A DNA stretch of 64,000 nt from Larix kaempferi (lineage: Eukaryota; Streptophyta; Pinopsida; Pinales; Pinaceae), in contig BSBM01001719.1 of NCBI GenBank assembly GCA_027924585.1, forward strand, positions 13,473,001 to 13,537,000. The letters run 5' to 3'. Below, piece by piece: positions 9,835 to 20,100 of the stretch (position 1 is the stretch's first letter; every line of letters begins with the position of its first letter). Position numbers and translations under genes: made by a program. The notes under the pieces were generated by a model, which was not told the origin of the DNA, made no database searches, and saw nothing but the letters and a program-made list of their open reading frames with translations.

Positions 9835-12048
9835 CTATATGCAATGGAGTCTCAAGTGAAAGGGGCTCATTCCCCAATGAAGGTTTTGGAGCTCAATAAT
9901 CACGTGAGCAAGTAGCAACACTAACCTCCGATTTAACCATGTTAATGCATCTGTAACCGCCGGCATGGGTAGAGGACGTCGAAGTTTCATTAGTCCCACT
10001 ACCGGCGGTGGAAGCACCCCAAGCCATATTTTGATGATGAGGAAGGGGATCCTTAAGCACATTGGGCTCTGTGCAAGGTGCTCCGATATTGCTTCTTCAA
10101 TACAAGGACACAAATGTGTAAGGTGATCTTCCGTGCAAAGCTTACAAGGAAACTTCACTTTATGTCTAGGTTTGTGGTCCCCACCAACATTTTCGTTGTA
10201 CCGAGGAGGGTTGGTGTTCTCTTTCTTAGGGTTATTGTTCCTATTATTCCCACCCCTATGATTGTTTTTCCCCTTCTTCTTTCCACCAGTTTGTTGGTTA
10301 CCTGATGGGTTCATCGATTGTATAGAGTGAACATCGGATGATTGGGTGGAAACGAACGAGGCATGAGCCTGTCCAAGGGTAGATTGGGTAATAGACAGAT
10401 TGTGCATCTGATTCATAAACAAATATACAGGACAAGTACTTATGGAACCAACAATACCATCGGCATGCGGTCCAGGAACGGGCTTGGGCTCATGTCGTGA
10501 TCTCAACGCGTCAGGTATAATGTTGTACAAAATGTCAGACTGAGCATAGACTAGGTCTAGCTGTTGGGGTTTAAAAATAGCTTGTTCCTTAGTCATAATA
10601 CTGGACAACGAAATGTCCTTCAAAATGTAAGGGAGTAAAGATTCAAGGAACCATTCCAACAGAAACTCAGGAGGAATGTTGGCTTTCACTAGCCTCTTCC
10701 GTCAGTGCCACTCTTGAATATGATCAGAGATATGTGTGGCTTTGTCCTAACGGAAGGTGGATAAAATATCAGTACCAGTATCATAACAAACCGACAATTG
10801 GAAGTGATCTAGGAAAACCAAATCTAAATCATTGAAACCTCTATATGTTCCCCCAGGAAACTCGACATACCATTTCGCAGTTTCCCCCATGAGGGTGCAT
10901 TGAAATAGCCTCAAATGAATAGAATCGTGGTTCAAGGAATTCGAGGAGCACCATAAATTAAATGCGGTGACGTGATCACCTGGATCCTCACCCTTATTCC
11001 CCTCAAACTTCAGAATGTCGGAAGGGAGCTTGGTGGGGACTAGAAGCCATGTAGGATCATGACACACCGGATCATTCGTGAGCTTCGAAATATCAGGTAA
11101 ATTTAACCTAGCAAGAAACGGGAGCTGAGGTTGTGAAGCTTGATTATAAGCTCTCGAAAGAGATTGAATCTACGAAGGTGATATTGTGTTCATCGTAGCC
11201 GACACCTAAGGTTTCGACGAACTCTGATAGAAGCCGTGACTGTGACCATAAGGATAATATCCTCCTCTGAACTGACCCATGTTATGATACACAAGTATGT
11301 GCAAAGAAAGGAGTCCATGGGAGTGATTGGAATAATAATTAGGACCAGTTTAAAATCCATAACAATGACCTCCATAAGAATGGGGTCCCATATAACCACT
11401 CGAGGAAGGGAAACTAGATGAGTAAGGGCCATATGAAAATGGTATATTCCCACCCACTAGAATCGGCGAACTAGAGACAGGGGGAGGATTCAGCATCATA
11501 AAAGCGTTCGAGGGTACAAGCATAGAAGTATGTGGGTTAAAAGATGGAATGTAATTCGTAGATCCAATACCTATTGTGAAACCTCCACTCAAAAATGGGT
11601 TCACACTAACACTAGGGGTTGTCGTAGGAGGTGGCCCTCCTCCAACATACGGAGTAGATGGAGGGATGTGACCACTCCCAAACTGATACGCAGTAAAAGG
11701 GGGTGTAGTGCCCCCAATCCCAATGCTAGATCTAGCATGACTACTAGACATGGTGGAAGTAACAGTCAGCATATAATCGGGCATACCCAATGAAAAAGGG
11801 TTTGAGGTCATAGGGACGAATGTAGAACCATAACCTGGCATCCCTAAGGATGAACCATCTAAATAATTTGTCGACCATGTTTCCTCAAAAGGGTTCATAC
11901 TCATGGGTTGGGATGTCCCATACCCAGGAGGAGTGTTGTGTGATGAACCTCATCCCCATCCATCTCTAGGAGTGGACGGAGGGGAGTTTCATGTGGTGCC
12001 ACCGGATGGAGTCACAAGGACTCCCGTCATGCCAGATGCGGAACTCAT
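9835..12048 (-). pseudogene. Tat-1 gag
   Basis: The likely start region lies at or before ATG 12046-12048. Homology to Tat-3 gag (RRLAGL versus HWLAGL) reaches about 12190, so the true start may be further upstream. The N-terminal third is a Pro/Gly/Ser-rich disordered region. The capsid domain lies at 10747-11067 (KLPSDILKFEGNKGEDPGDH, WCSSNSL, TAKWYVEFPG, FLDHFQL), followed by an ANIPPEFLLEWFLESLLPY stretch. A zinc knuckle CKLCTEDHLTHLC with short spacing (CX2CX3HX4C) follows near 10130. In-frame stops include 11350, 10747 (TAG) and one near 10700 (TGA). A frameshift before 9877 separates it from protease. It packages element RNA in virus-like particles when intact. Confidence 0.85.
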
Positions 12049-13765
12049 GATAGGAGCTCTTTAAATCTCGTGAGATGTAAATGAAAGACCAGCGGTAGTC
12101 TTTCGATGCTTCTTAATAAAATACTGCGATGGATCGCTACCTGGTAAACCAGCCAATCGACGAGATCGGTGGAGAGGTGGATCTCGATCCACGATGACTT
12201 CAAAAATTCAACAAATAAACGTCTCCTAATGGCTTACTAGATCGTCACAAAGCATACACCTAAAAGAAACTACAACCAAATGCACACACAAATAGGATTG
12301 GCTCAAGGGACCTCCCAACACTACAGCTGGTATGTCTCGCCTAGGGGAGGCTTAAGACTCCCGAACTATAACCGGAGGTAACAGAATCAGTTATAAGGGC
12401 CCCCAGACTTCACTGTGCGAACAGGGTCAAATCCCTATGCAAACACAACTGTGATGTCCGACCCCTATCTAACTCAAAAAACTCACAGAATAACCGTTGC
12501 AAGTACCCTATGTGATACCTAGGTAAAGCAACTATGGCCACCATGTATAACCAATGCTCAAGTGGACAGTCATAGGTGGGATCCATCGTATGGGAAAGGT
12601 AGCTAAGCCTGAAACTCAAGAGGGTCAAATCCCCCAAGAATTCCCAGATACGAACAAATCCTGGAAATATCTCCCACGTTCAGCCAGTATTGGAGCGCTA
12701 TCTCTGCAACCAACCTCCCGTGACCTCGTGCTTAACTCTCATTTGAGTAGAGCTTCCTGAGAACACTGATGTATACCATGGGTTTCACCACTCCCTGGTC
12801 AGACACATAATGTTTTTTTAACAGTCTTGGATTGTTAACTCATAGTGATCTATTCCAAGACTCTAAACCTATACTAGTTGGTGCACCCTAACAAAGAAAA
12901 TGTTCTAATCAATTCTTAGTTAAGCATTAATTTTAATGGTTGTGATTACTCAAAGGATATGGTCGTGAAACTAATGGTGTGAATAGACTCAATAAATGCA
13001 CATCCAATAAATGCTAGACTCTTATATCAATGGGAAAAATATGCCACTAAATGACAATCAAACCAACGTTTCATTTTGAAATAAAAATGCAATCTCTTTA
13101 TAATTCCATGCAGAAGCAAGCCCTAATGAAATCACAAGCACTCTGATGCAAAATGCAATAACATAAAGCAATTTTTTTTGTACTTTCACAATAAATGAAA
13201 TGAAAATGCAAAACAATGTTTTTTTGTATTTTTCAATATAGATGAATGAAAAATGCAAGCAGAATCAGAACTCTTCAGAAAACTTCAGAGCATGCAAAGC
13301 AGACAAACCAGCAAATCCCAAAAAGCAAGACTTAGCCAAGCTAATGAGCTATAAAAAAAAAATGGTTGAAAACCAAAAGCTCAAAAACTAAAGAAATAGG
13401 AGTTTCTAGTCAGTAAAGAGGCATGGAACAGTCAGAATATAGGCCTAATAAGACTCAGGAACACCCAAAATTCACCCAGCAAAAACCAAATATCATAAAC
13501 AAGACAATCCCAGAGTTGTACGCAACTGTTCATAGAACAGTAGCATGTATACCCAAGCTATTGTACTAACAGTAGTGCATCCACGTGGTCTAAGCAAAGC
13601 TGAACCACGTACAGGGAAAGGTAGGTGGACCAAAAATGAATCAAACAGCCAAGAAAAATCAAGATTTCTATGCAGATCCTAACAGCCAATCAACGACACA
13701 GAAACTCGACAGAACATAGACTCAAAGTAAGTAAAAATGCCCAAAATCCCCAAAATGGAGGTTCT
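12049..13765 (-). other. Tat-1 5' leader
   Basis: Untranslated leader between primer site and gag. A block at about 12290-12790 is conserved with the Tat-3 leader (about 26760-27370) and partly with Tat-4 (46800-47200), including GGTAGCTAAGCCTGAAACTC on the plus strand. Short frames here (12410-12637, 13058-13258) are not conserved. It may hold packaging and dimerisation signals. Confidence 0.6.
12336..12349. repeat. Near-palindrome in the Tat-1 leader
   Basis: CTCGCCTAGGGGAG, the counterpart of the perfect 14-base palindrome CTCTCCTAGGAGAG in the Tat-3 leader (27295-27308). Position within the conserved leader block is the same. The self-complementary core suggests a possible dimer-initiation site. 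Confidence 0.4.
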
Positions 13766-13783
13766 TCCCCAGCGGAGTCGTCA
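13766..13783 (-). promoter_or_regulatory. Tat-1 primer-binding site
   Basis: Minus strand TGACGACTCCGCTGGGGA, four bases inside the 5' LTR. It belongs to the TGGCGACTCCGCTGGGGA type shared by all five Tat elements here. For Tat/Ogre elements this is usually attributed to an Arg tRNA; I cannot verify the tRNA from this window. Confidence 0.8.
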
Positions 13784-13787
13784 TTTC

Positions 13788-14732
13788 TGTTACAGATAAA
13801 AACTTCCTATGGCTTGGGGTAGACCACAACAGATAGATGACTACCATAAATCAACTCAATTCCCAATGCATGCTATATAAATGTAAATGCTATAAAGATG
13901 TGGAATAAATGACCAACCGTCAACCGGACGTTTGATGTAGATCCCCGTTGAGCTTTCAAATCTCTACACTTGAACCTACAGCTTAGTCTCAACAATAAAC
14001 ACAAGCAAGTGTATATAATATATGAAAGATGTTAGCATAAACAATAGCATGGTCCATGATATAATAAGAAAATGTTACCCAATGTTAATAAACAACCATT
14101 CACAAGATCAATTGGACGATAAAAGGAGTATTTCTATTAATGTAAACAAGAAGTACATGATACAACCTCTTGTCGGCAACTCATCTGAACCAAGAACTAG
14201 GTCCCTCCACTTGTGTCTCCACCACTTCAATCCCCCATGCAATGGAAAACTCACGAGTAAAGGAAGGAGTCCTTCACAAGATATGGAAGAGTTTGGTAGG
14301 TGAACATAAAGGGTTCACAACAACTAGGATCAATGGATGTAGACTCAAGCTATGGAAAAAATCCAATAGAGTTTCGATGCTCTCTCCTTCTCCTCCTTCC
14401 ATGCACCATAAGAGCTCAATATATAACCCTCCAAAGGTAGGTGAAAGGTCGAATCTAGTTGGTTCGGGATACATGGAGGGCCAAAGGTCACCCTATGACC
14501 GCTTTTTGGAGTAAAAAGGGATATTTTTACTATAATTTACCATTTAACTCGATGTACGCGGGCTATAGTGGGACATCCCGTGCATGCACAAGTTGTAAAG
14601 CAGCTCACGTATAGGAACAAAAATAGGGAAAAAGAGGTTCCTGGAGGGAAAAAAGTGGTTCTGAGTCAATCAAATGAATAACAGAGGCCAAAGAGTATAA
14701 ATGCTCACAAGGTGGAAAAATACATTGTAACA
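13788..14732 (-). repeat. Tat-1 5' LTR
   Basis: 945 bases, TGTTACAG ... TTGTAACA on the plus strand, repeated at 2102-3039. A TATA-like box lies on the minus strand at 14419-14426 (TTATATAT, followed by TGAGCTC). The 14022-14303 frame is not gene-like: it is LTR sequence repeated at 2333-2575. Confidence 0.9.
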
Positions 14733-14737
14733 ACTGC
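14733..14737. repeat. Tat-1 target-site duplication, right copy
   Basis: actgc, paired with actgt at 2097-2101. Joining the two flanks restores continuous copia-1 LTR sequence. Confidence 0.7.
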
Positions 14738-16377
14738 AATGATCAATTGATATTGTTCTTTCAATTGATGGTTTGATGTTCTAAAATGAAGCACTAGTAA
14801 CAAATGGAACTGTGCATTTTCAGATGTGTCTATTCTATTTAAGTGTTGCATTCTCTCAAATAATATGCAGCATCTTGTGCATCAAATGATTTGTCTGTTC
14901 TATTTAACATACTTGTCTCAAATCATCTGTATCATGATGCACCTACCGTATTTTGCTATTGTTCTATCATTGCGCATCAGATGGAGTTCTCAACATCGCA
15001 CACTTTCACTTCTGATCTTATGCATCAACTAGACATATGTGTAATATCTTATAAACTTTGGATTTGTCTCTGCGCTTCTGTCTCTACAACATTTGTGACT
15101 ATCGACGTGATGATTGTATTACTATCCTTCAAAACATCAAGCACTTTCGCACACTCCAAACTTCATTCTACTACATGTGTGCATACGGCTCTTCGCTAGA
15201 TCATTGTGTTTTGTCCACAAGCCCCTTGATGTTCTAAAAAACAAACTAAAACTTGCACTCGAAGATAGTATGCTCTCACCATCAAGCTTACTTTCAATAT
15301 CCAACTTGAATCTCTATGTATACATGTCCTGCACGGATTGTATCTTGACAAGTTGACTGTGGAATCCCTTCTTCCATACTTCATGGATTATGCATATGCC
15401 ACACATCATCTTCTACGCTATTGATGTGTCATATGATATGTGTCTTGTGCCCTCAAGGTCCACAATGTAGTGGGACTTTACACCTTGGTGGTGTGCCTTT
15501 GTTCTCTTAATGTATCATTGCCTTATGGTATGTGCACAATCTTACACTTCATCTTGATGCGTATATGACTTGTGATGCATCATCTCTTGTGGGAAATGCG
15601 CCCTTGGTGCATTGATACTTTGCGGATTATGTGCATACTCCAACTTCTTCTAAGTGGGTCTTTGTCCTTTGCCTTGTCATCCTTTGTGGGACTTGCGAAC
15701 CTGCTATACCAATTGCTATGGAATTTTCTTATAGATGGTCTTCAACCATTGTACACTTCTAGGAATTTGTGCGCATTCCACTTAGTGAAATCATCTTAGA
15801 ATTGGCTATGCTTGCGCGCTTTCAATATTTGTCCAACCATTAACTGCTTGTGCACTTCAAACTTTTAACCAAGCAACGCTCAGGCTTGCTTGCATACTCG
15901 TACCATTTGTTCAACCAAATCCTTGGCTTCTTAAGCACTTGTACCATTGTCCAACCAACTCCTTGGCTGCTACCATGTGAATGTATGACTTGGTGGACTT
16001 GATTTATGCGCAAGGACCAAATGTTGTAGGATACATTACTTGTATTCTTTCTTGAACTGGATTTGCATGATGTATCCTTGACACACATCTTCGGACCGAA
16101 TGCACTTCTAGATATACTCCAAAGTTGCATACATGTCTGTCACCTTCACGATTTGCACATATACTTCTTTTATTCATCTTCTTCTTCATCTTGTGCATAT
16201 ACTGATTCAAAGTGGCTTCCAACTTCTTCATACTTTTGCAGGAATAATGTATCCACTTTTACTTCAGTTGACATCAATGACTCATACTGAATCAGTTGAC
16301 ATCCTCTTTGAAACCAGTTGACATTCAACCACCTGACATCATATTTAGTTGACATCAATGACAACCAATGCTCAACA
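14738..16377 (-). mobile_element. Copia-1 5' LTR, outer part
   Basis: Continues the LTR broken at 2101. It is T/C-rich on the plus strand with many short Met-started frames and no conserved protein. A boundary at 16377 is proposed because the sequence there reads AATGCTCAACA, mirroring the TGTTGG start at 1397. In minus orientation this outer part is the U3 promoter side. No second copy of the LTR lies in the window, so the end is not proven. Confidence 0.4.
16265..16360. repeat. AGTTGACATC motif cluster in copia-1 U3
   Basis: The motif AGTTGACATC or a close variant occurs at about 16266, 16294, 16316, 16332 and 16349, at intervals of 17-28 bases. It lies at the very start of the LTR as transcribed, where enhancer repeats are common in copia LTRs. 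Confidence 0.6.
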
Positions 16378-16907
16378 TTTCCTTTTGAGGAGGGTAGTCC
16401 AGCCTTTGGTAACTTAATTAATTTGAAGTAAGGATATGATTATGCATTGACATGAGTTTTGATATTTTGTCTGGTAGTGACTCCAAGTTGGCTATTATGG
16501 AATGGATTTCATCAAGATTTTGCTAAGAATAGGAGTGGATGTGGTCATTCTTGTGTTACAACTCATCAACTAAGTTTCCAGGCATGATAGTTTTTTGGAG
16601 ATATCACTCCTCGAGTAACAACCATAGAGACGTGGGTCCACATAAAGGTTACTAGAGAGTGGAATTAATGTGATAAACTCGACCCAAGGATTATGTTGAT
16701 ATAAGTCTCAAATAAGGGTGTGGAAAATACCTTGACTTTTTATTTTTTTTGTTGTTTCCCAAATATTACTGCGTTGACATTTTCCCAAATTCTTAATACT
16801 GCAATTTACATAGGAATTTCATAGACGGCCAATAGAGAACAGGGTTTCTACAGTCCCGAGGACAAGGGAGTTCCAGGTGCTAAAGTTATCTAATATACTT
16901 ATAGGTT
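16378..16907. other. Unassigned DNA between copia-1 and Tat-2
   Basis: No open frame, repeat or motif that I recognise. It is the left flank of the Tat-2 insertion and should be continuous with 50239 onwards. Confidence 0.5.
16903..16907. repeat. Tat-2 target-site duplication, left copy
   Basis: aggtt, against agggt at 50234-50238: four of five bases agree. With matching LTRs on both sides this supports one element spanning 33.3 kb with nested insertions. Confidence 0.65.
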
Positions 16908-17896
16908 TGTTACACCTAAATCTCATCATCATGACTCCTATGTTAACTCAGTGCCTTGATCCCTGAAGTCTCGCTGACCAGAAATTCAACTAGAGCAAGT
17001 TGTTGACCTTTTCCCACAAGTTCTAGTTATCTCGGCGCATTTTGTCTTCTAGAAGGAAGTGCATGACTAGGCTCGGTGCAAATGGACATCTAGCAGCCTG
17101 CGTCGGTGGCTCGGGTTTCCTTCATTCAACCTATGCTTGCCCCTTCCTGGCGCCAATTGTCCTCATACAACATGCACCGGAGTTGGTTTAAATGGATAAA
17201 TAAATCCTTCGAGCGACTTCTCGAAGCATGATGAGGTGGATAGTCATCCCCAACTTCTAGGTGAGTTGGCCTTCATTTCCCTAACCTCATGGGATGATCC
17301 CTTAACCTTATCCCCATAATCTTCAACCCACTCTATCCACTTGGTCTTATAAATATGAAGCTCCTCTACATTCCAAGGGGAGGAAAGTATATAGTACTCT
17401 CATGCTGGTGAAATTATCTTAGGTGACTCTCACTCATCCCTGAGAGACTTACGTCATCTTTGGAGGCTTGGCTTGGTTTGGCTTGTTGGAAGCAAGGTTG
17501 TGACGTTAAGGCATAGGTTGTAACGTTCTCTTCTTTTGTACTCTCCTTTTATATAGTTAATACAATATCTTCCCATACATATCATCGTGTTGTTGATGTG
17601 TAGAGTTTACTTCCTTAACTGCTAGCTTAGATCAATCATATGTGATATATTCTTTTACTGTTTGGTTGTTTCCACTTGTTCAACATGACTTTACAGCTGC
17701 AAATCTAAAGGTGCTGGAGCATTGGATCAAACAAAGAGAAAGAGGACTTGCGAATCTCAGGTAAGAGATCCATTTATCTATTTGCATTTCTATTGATCTA
17801 GGGAAGTTGGTTTTATTTTGTGTTTATTTGTTCTAGATCCACTTGGACTAGGGAGACCTGACCTTTAAGTCCGCTTAGGTATATTGTCTGGAAAAA
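16908..17896 (+). repeat. Tat-2 5' LTR
   Basis: Begins TGTTACACC. The end is judged from the Tat-5 LTR and the primer site, since the terminal CA is mutated here. TATAAATA lies at 17348-17355, in the same place as in the other LTRs of this family (49685, 55901), and is the likely promoter box. It differs from the 3' LTR by about 8 bases in the first 100. Confidence 0.85.
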
Positions 17897-17900
17897 AATA

Positions 17901-17918
17901 TGGCAACTGTACTGGGGA
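17901..17918 (+). promoter_or_regulatory. Tat-2 primer-binding site, degraded
   Basis: TGGCAACTGTACTGGGGA, four mismatches from the TGGCGACTCCGCTGGGGA type, consistent with an old element. Confidence 0.7.
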
Positions 17919-20100
17919 GTACTTAGCTTTGATTTCATTTTGAATGTGTTGTTCGTTGATTTATTAGTGAACCATTGCTTTGCCTCCTGAGCCTCTCCTT
18001 TCATCAGATCTTCTTATTGGAGAGTCTGTCGACCTTCTCGGAGTCTGTTTCGACCATTATCAATCCATTTACTTATTCATTGTTTGTATATTTTTAACTT
18101 CTTACATTGGGTTATTCTCCCAATGCACCTGGGTAGTGTGTCCAGTGCGTCGTTCCCTCTCGGGTGCTTGCTTCCTTTGAGCATCCTGCGCTATTGGCGC
18201 TTTTTCCTTTTTGACATCTTGAGTCGCTGACCCTTTCTCCCTATATATAGTCTGCGTCGGGCGCTCTGAGCCTAACCACAGACTGTGTCGGCACTTCAAT
18301 CTTGGTGCTTGGTATATCCTCTCTCCAAATTTTGATTTTGGTCTGACCAATGGACCTCTCTGGATTGTACCTTCTAGCCAGAGACTTAGTTATTCAGCAT
18401 TGATTGTGTTTGGATTTTGTTTGCGTTGAATTTTGGTTTCCATTTGGTCAACTGAGAGATCCGTTGGTGGCGGGAAATTTCAATCCCCAACGATCATCCG
18501 CTCGATCTTGCATTCCCTAATCACCCTACCAGATCTATTTAGCACACTGGATCTAATTCCAAACCCTTCTTGCACATAGCCATTTAGTTTTTCTATCATT
18601 TGATTGATTTTGAGTGACTTGAGTGTCTTTGGGTTCATTTGAGTGCTTCTCATTTTTCTTTGAGAATTTATGAGTCACTAGAGTGCTACGATTAGTCTCT
18701 TGTTTTCTTCTATTACACCTGAAAAGCATCATTATTATCAGATTTTGTTTTTGATGTATAAATTGAAAAAAATCGAAAGTCTCTCATTTCTTTTGTTTTC
18801 AAAATCATTTGGAAATTGTTGTAGGATTGTTTCATGCATTGGAATTCATTATTTACCAATCTTTGAGAAGTTTCAAAAGGAAATCGGTTGATTGTATTTT
18901 TTCTTAACTATGAGTTATTCAACGTTATGAAAGAATCAAGTGAATTCAATATTTTGCAAAGTGGTTCCAAGTTTGAAGCATTCTATGCACTTTTGGTCTT
19001 TTTATGCTTTTAGGTTATTATCGTGAAAATTAAGAGTTAGTGCATGCTAGGTATAAGTTCTCTTTTTTCATCAGTACTTAGTTTTATTCTAGTTGGAAAA
19101 GACAAAAAGAAAAGTTTTGATTTGGTGTGTTATTATTATTGTGTTTTTTTCAAAAAAACGAAAAAGAGTGCTTTAATCATCTTTGGTAGATTTTGAACTT
19201 TTGGGATTTTTGTCTTATTGAGATCATTGGAAAATAAATTTCTCCTTCCTTTACATAGGTTTCATCGAAGGAAAAAGTGCACTTTCATGTAGTTAGGGTT
19301 TCATTATGTTTAAATTCCTATCTTCACCTCATGCATTCACCTAACCGTCCAGATAAAATTTACCGGTAGAGCTAGGTTAAAATTTACTATTAACTTATGT
19401 GTTAAGTTAGTGATGTGTTCCTATGTCATAAAACATGGCAGTTGTAGTTATTTGCCTACATTGCATCCCGGGGGCACTGTAGTTCTTCCACGTACCAACT
19501 GTTATATTGAAGGCTCTTTCACGTACCTTAGGGTATATCGAAAGCCACTTCACATACTCGGTAGTATATCGGAAGTCTCTTGTCGTACAGTTGTGCATTA
19601 GAAAGCACCACTACGGATTCGTGCTCTCATTTACGTTGCGTATATCGGGAGACTCTCCTAAGATTCTTGAAATCAACTGAGCTAATCATTTGGCCATCTT
19701 GGCAGAGCAATACACCGAGAATAGCACTTGGGGAGATACTATGCACGTACTATCAGGTAGTCGGGTTATATGGTCAGGGGTACGGTCCTAATCCTCCCAG
19801 GTTAGTGCTCTGAAAAATTGGGTCGAGTATAACTGTTGGACCTTGGATTATATCACGAGTTACGAAGCATTGACAATCTTGTGAGGTTCCAGACTTTTGA
19901 ATCCACACCTATCACATAAGTTTGCTTGCGGCCTTAGTTTTTGTATATTTTTATGGATTGATTTTTCATTTTTATAAAAGACACTTAGGATATTTTTTGG
20001 TTCGGTCATTCTAGCTTAACAACCTTTGAGAAGGTCCTGTGGAATTTTTAACTTGCCACCCGAATATCCCCTTAACCCAAAGGTACTTTCGAGGGAAAAC
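17919..20100 (+). other. Tat-2 5' leader
   Basis: About 2.2 kb, homologous along its length to the Tat-5 leader (56458-58704). No conserved protein. It contains the 31-base minisatellite at 19486-19610 and ends with a conserved stretch before the gag ATG (GAGAAGGTCC, then CCACCCGAATA). Confidence 0.7.
19486..19610 (+). repeat. Leader minisatellite of Tat-2 (about 4 units of 31-32 bases)
   Basis: Units begin near 19486, 19518, 19549 and 19580. Each has TTCACGTAC or a variant, then GTATATCGAAAG. The Tat-5 leader has about six units of the same repeat (58031-58195), so copy number changed between sisters. Small Met-started frames here (19410-19601) are by-products. Confidence 0.7.

Larger units (their letters stand above)
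2102..14732 (-). mobile_element. Tat-1: Ty3/gypsy Tat-lineage LTR retrotransposon, 12.6 kb
   Basis: A two-LTR element in minus orientation with a primer site at its right and a polypurine tract at its left. In transcription order it holds 5' LTR, leader, gag, protease, RT, an internal deletion, the integrase C-terminus, a partial archaeal-type RNase H, a convergent antisense gene on the plus strand, a long 3' region and the 3' LTR. The archaeal RNase H after integrase and the antisense ORF point to the Tat lineage. Gag through integrase stay largely in one frame, broken by stops and at least one frameshift. It is inserted in the LTR of copia-1. Its LTR family is the same as that of Tat-3. Confidence 0.88.

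Noticed and set aside
10078-10305. Plus-strand hydrophobic ORF of 75 codons
   Set aside because: Antisense shadow of the gag zinc-knuckle region of Tat-1. Basic and Asn-rich codons read backwards give Val, Phe and Ile.
14022-14514. Two overlapping plus-strand ORFs
   Set aside because: Both are LTR sequence, repeated almost unchanged at 2333-2717 in the other Tat-1 LTR. They are on the non-transcribed strand.
19407-19813. Small ORFs on both strands upstream of Tat-2 gag
   Set aside because: Come from the leader minisatellite; unit number differs in Tat-5, so the reading frames are not maintained as proteins.
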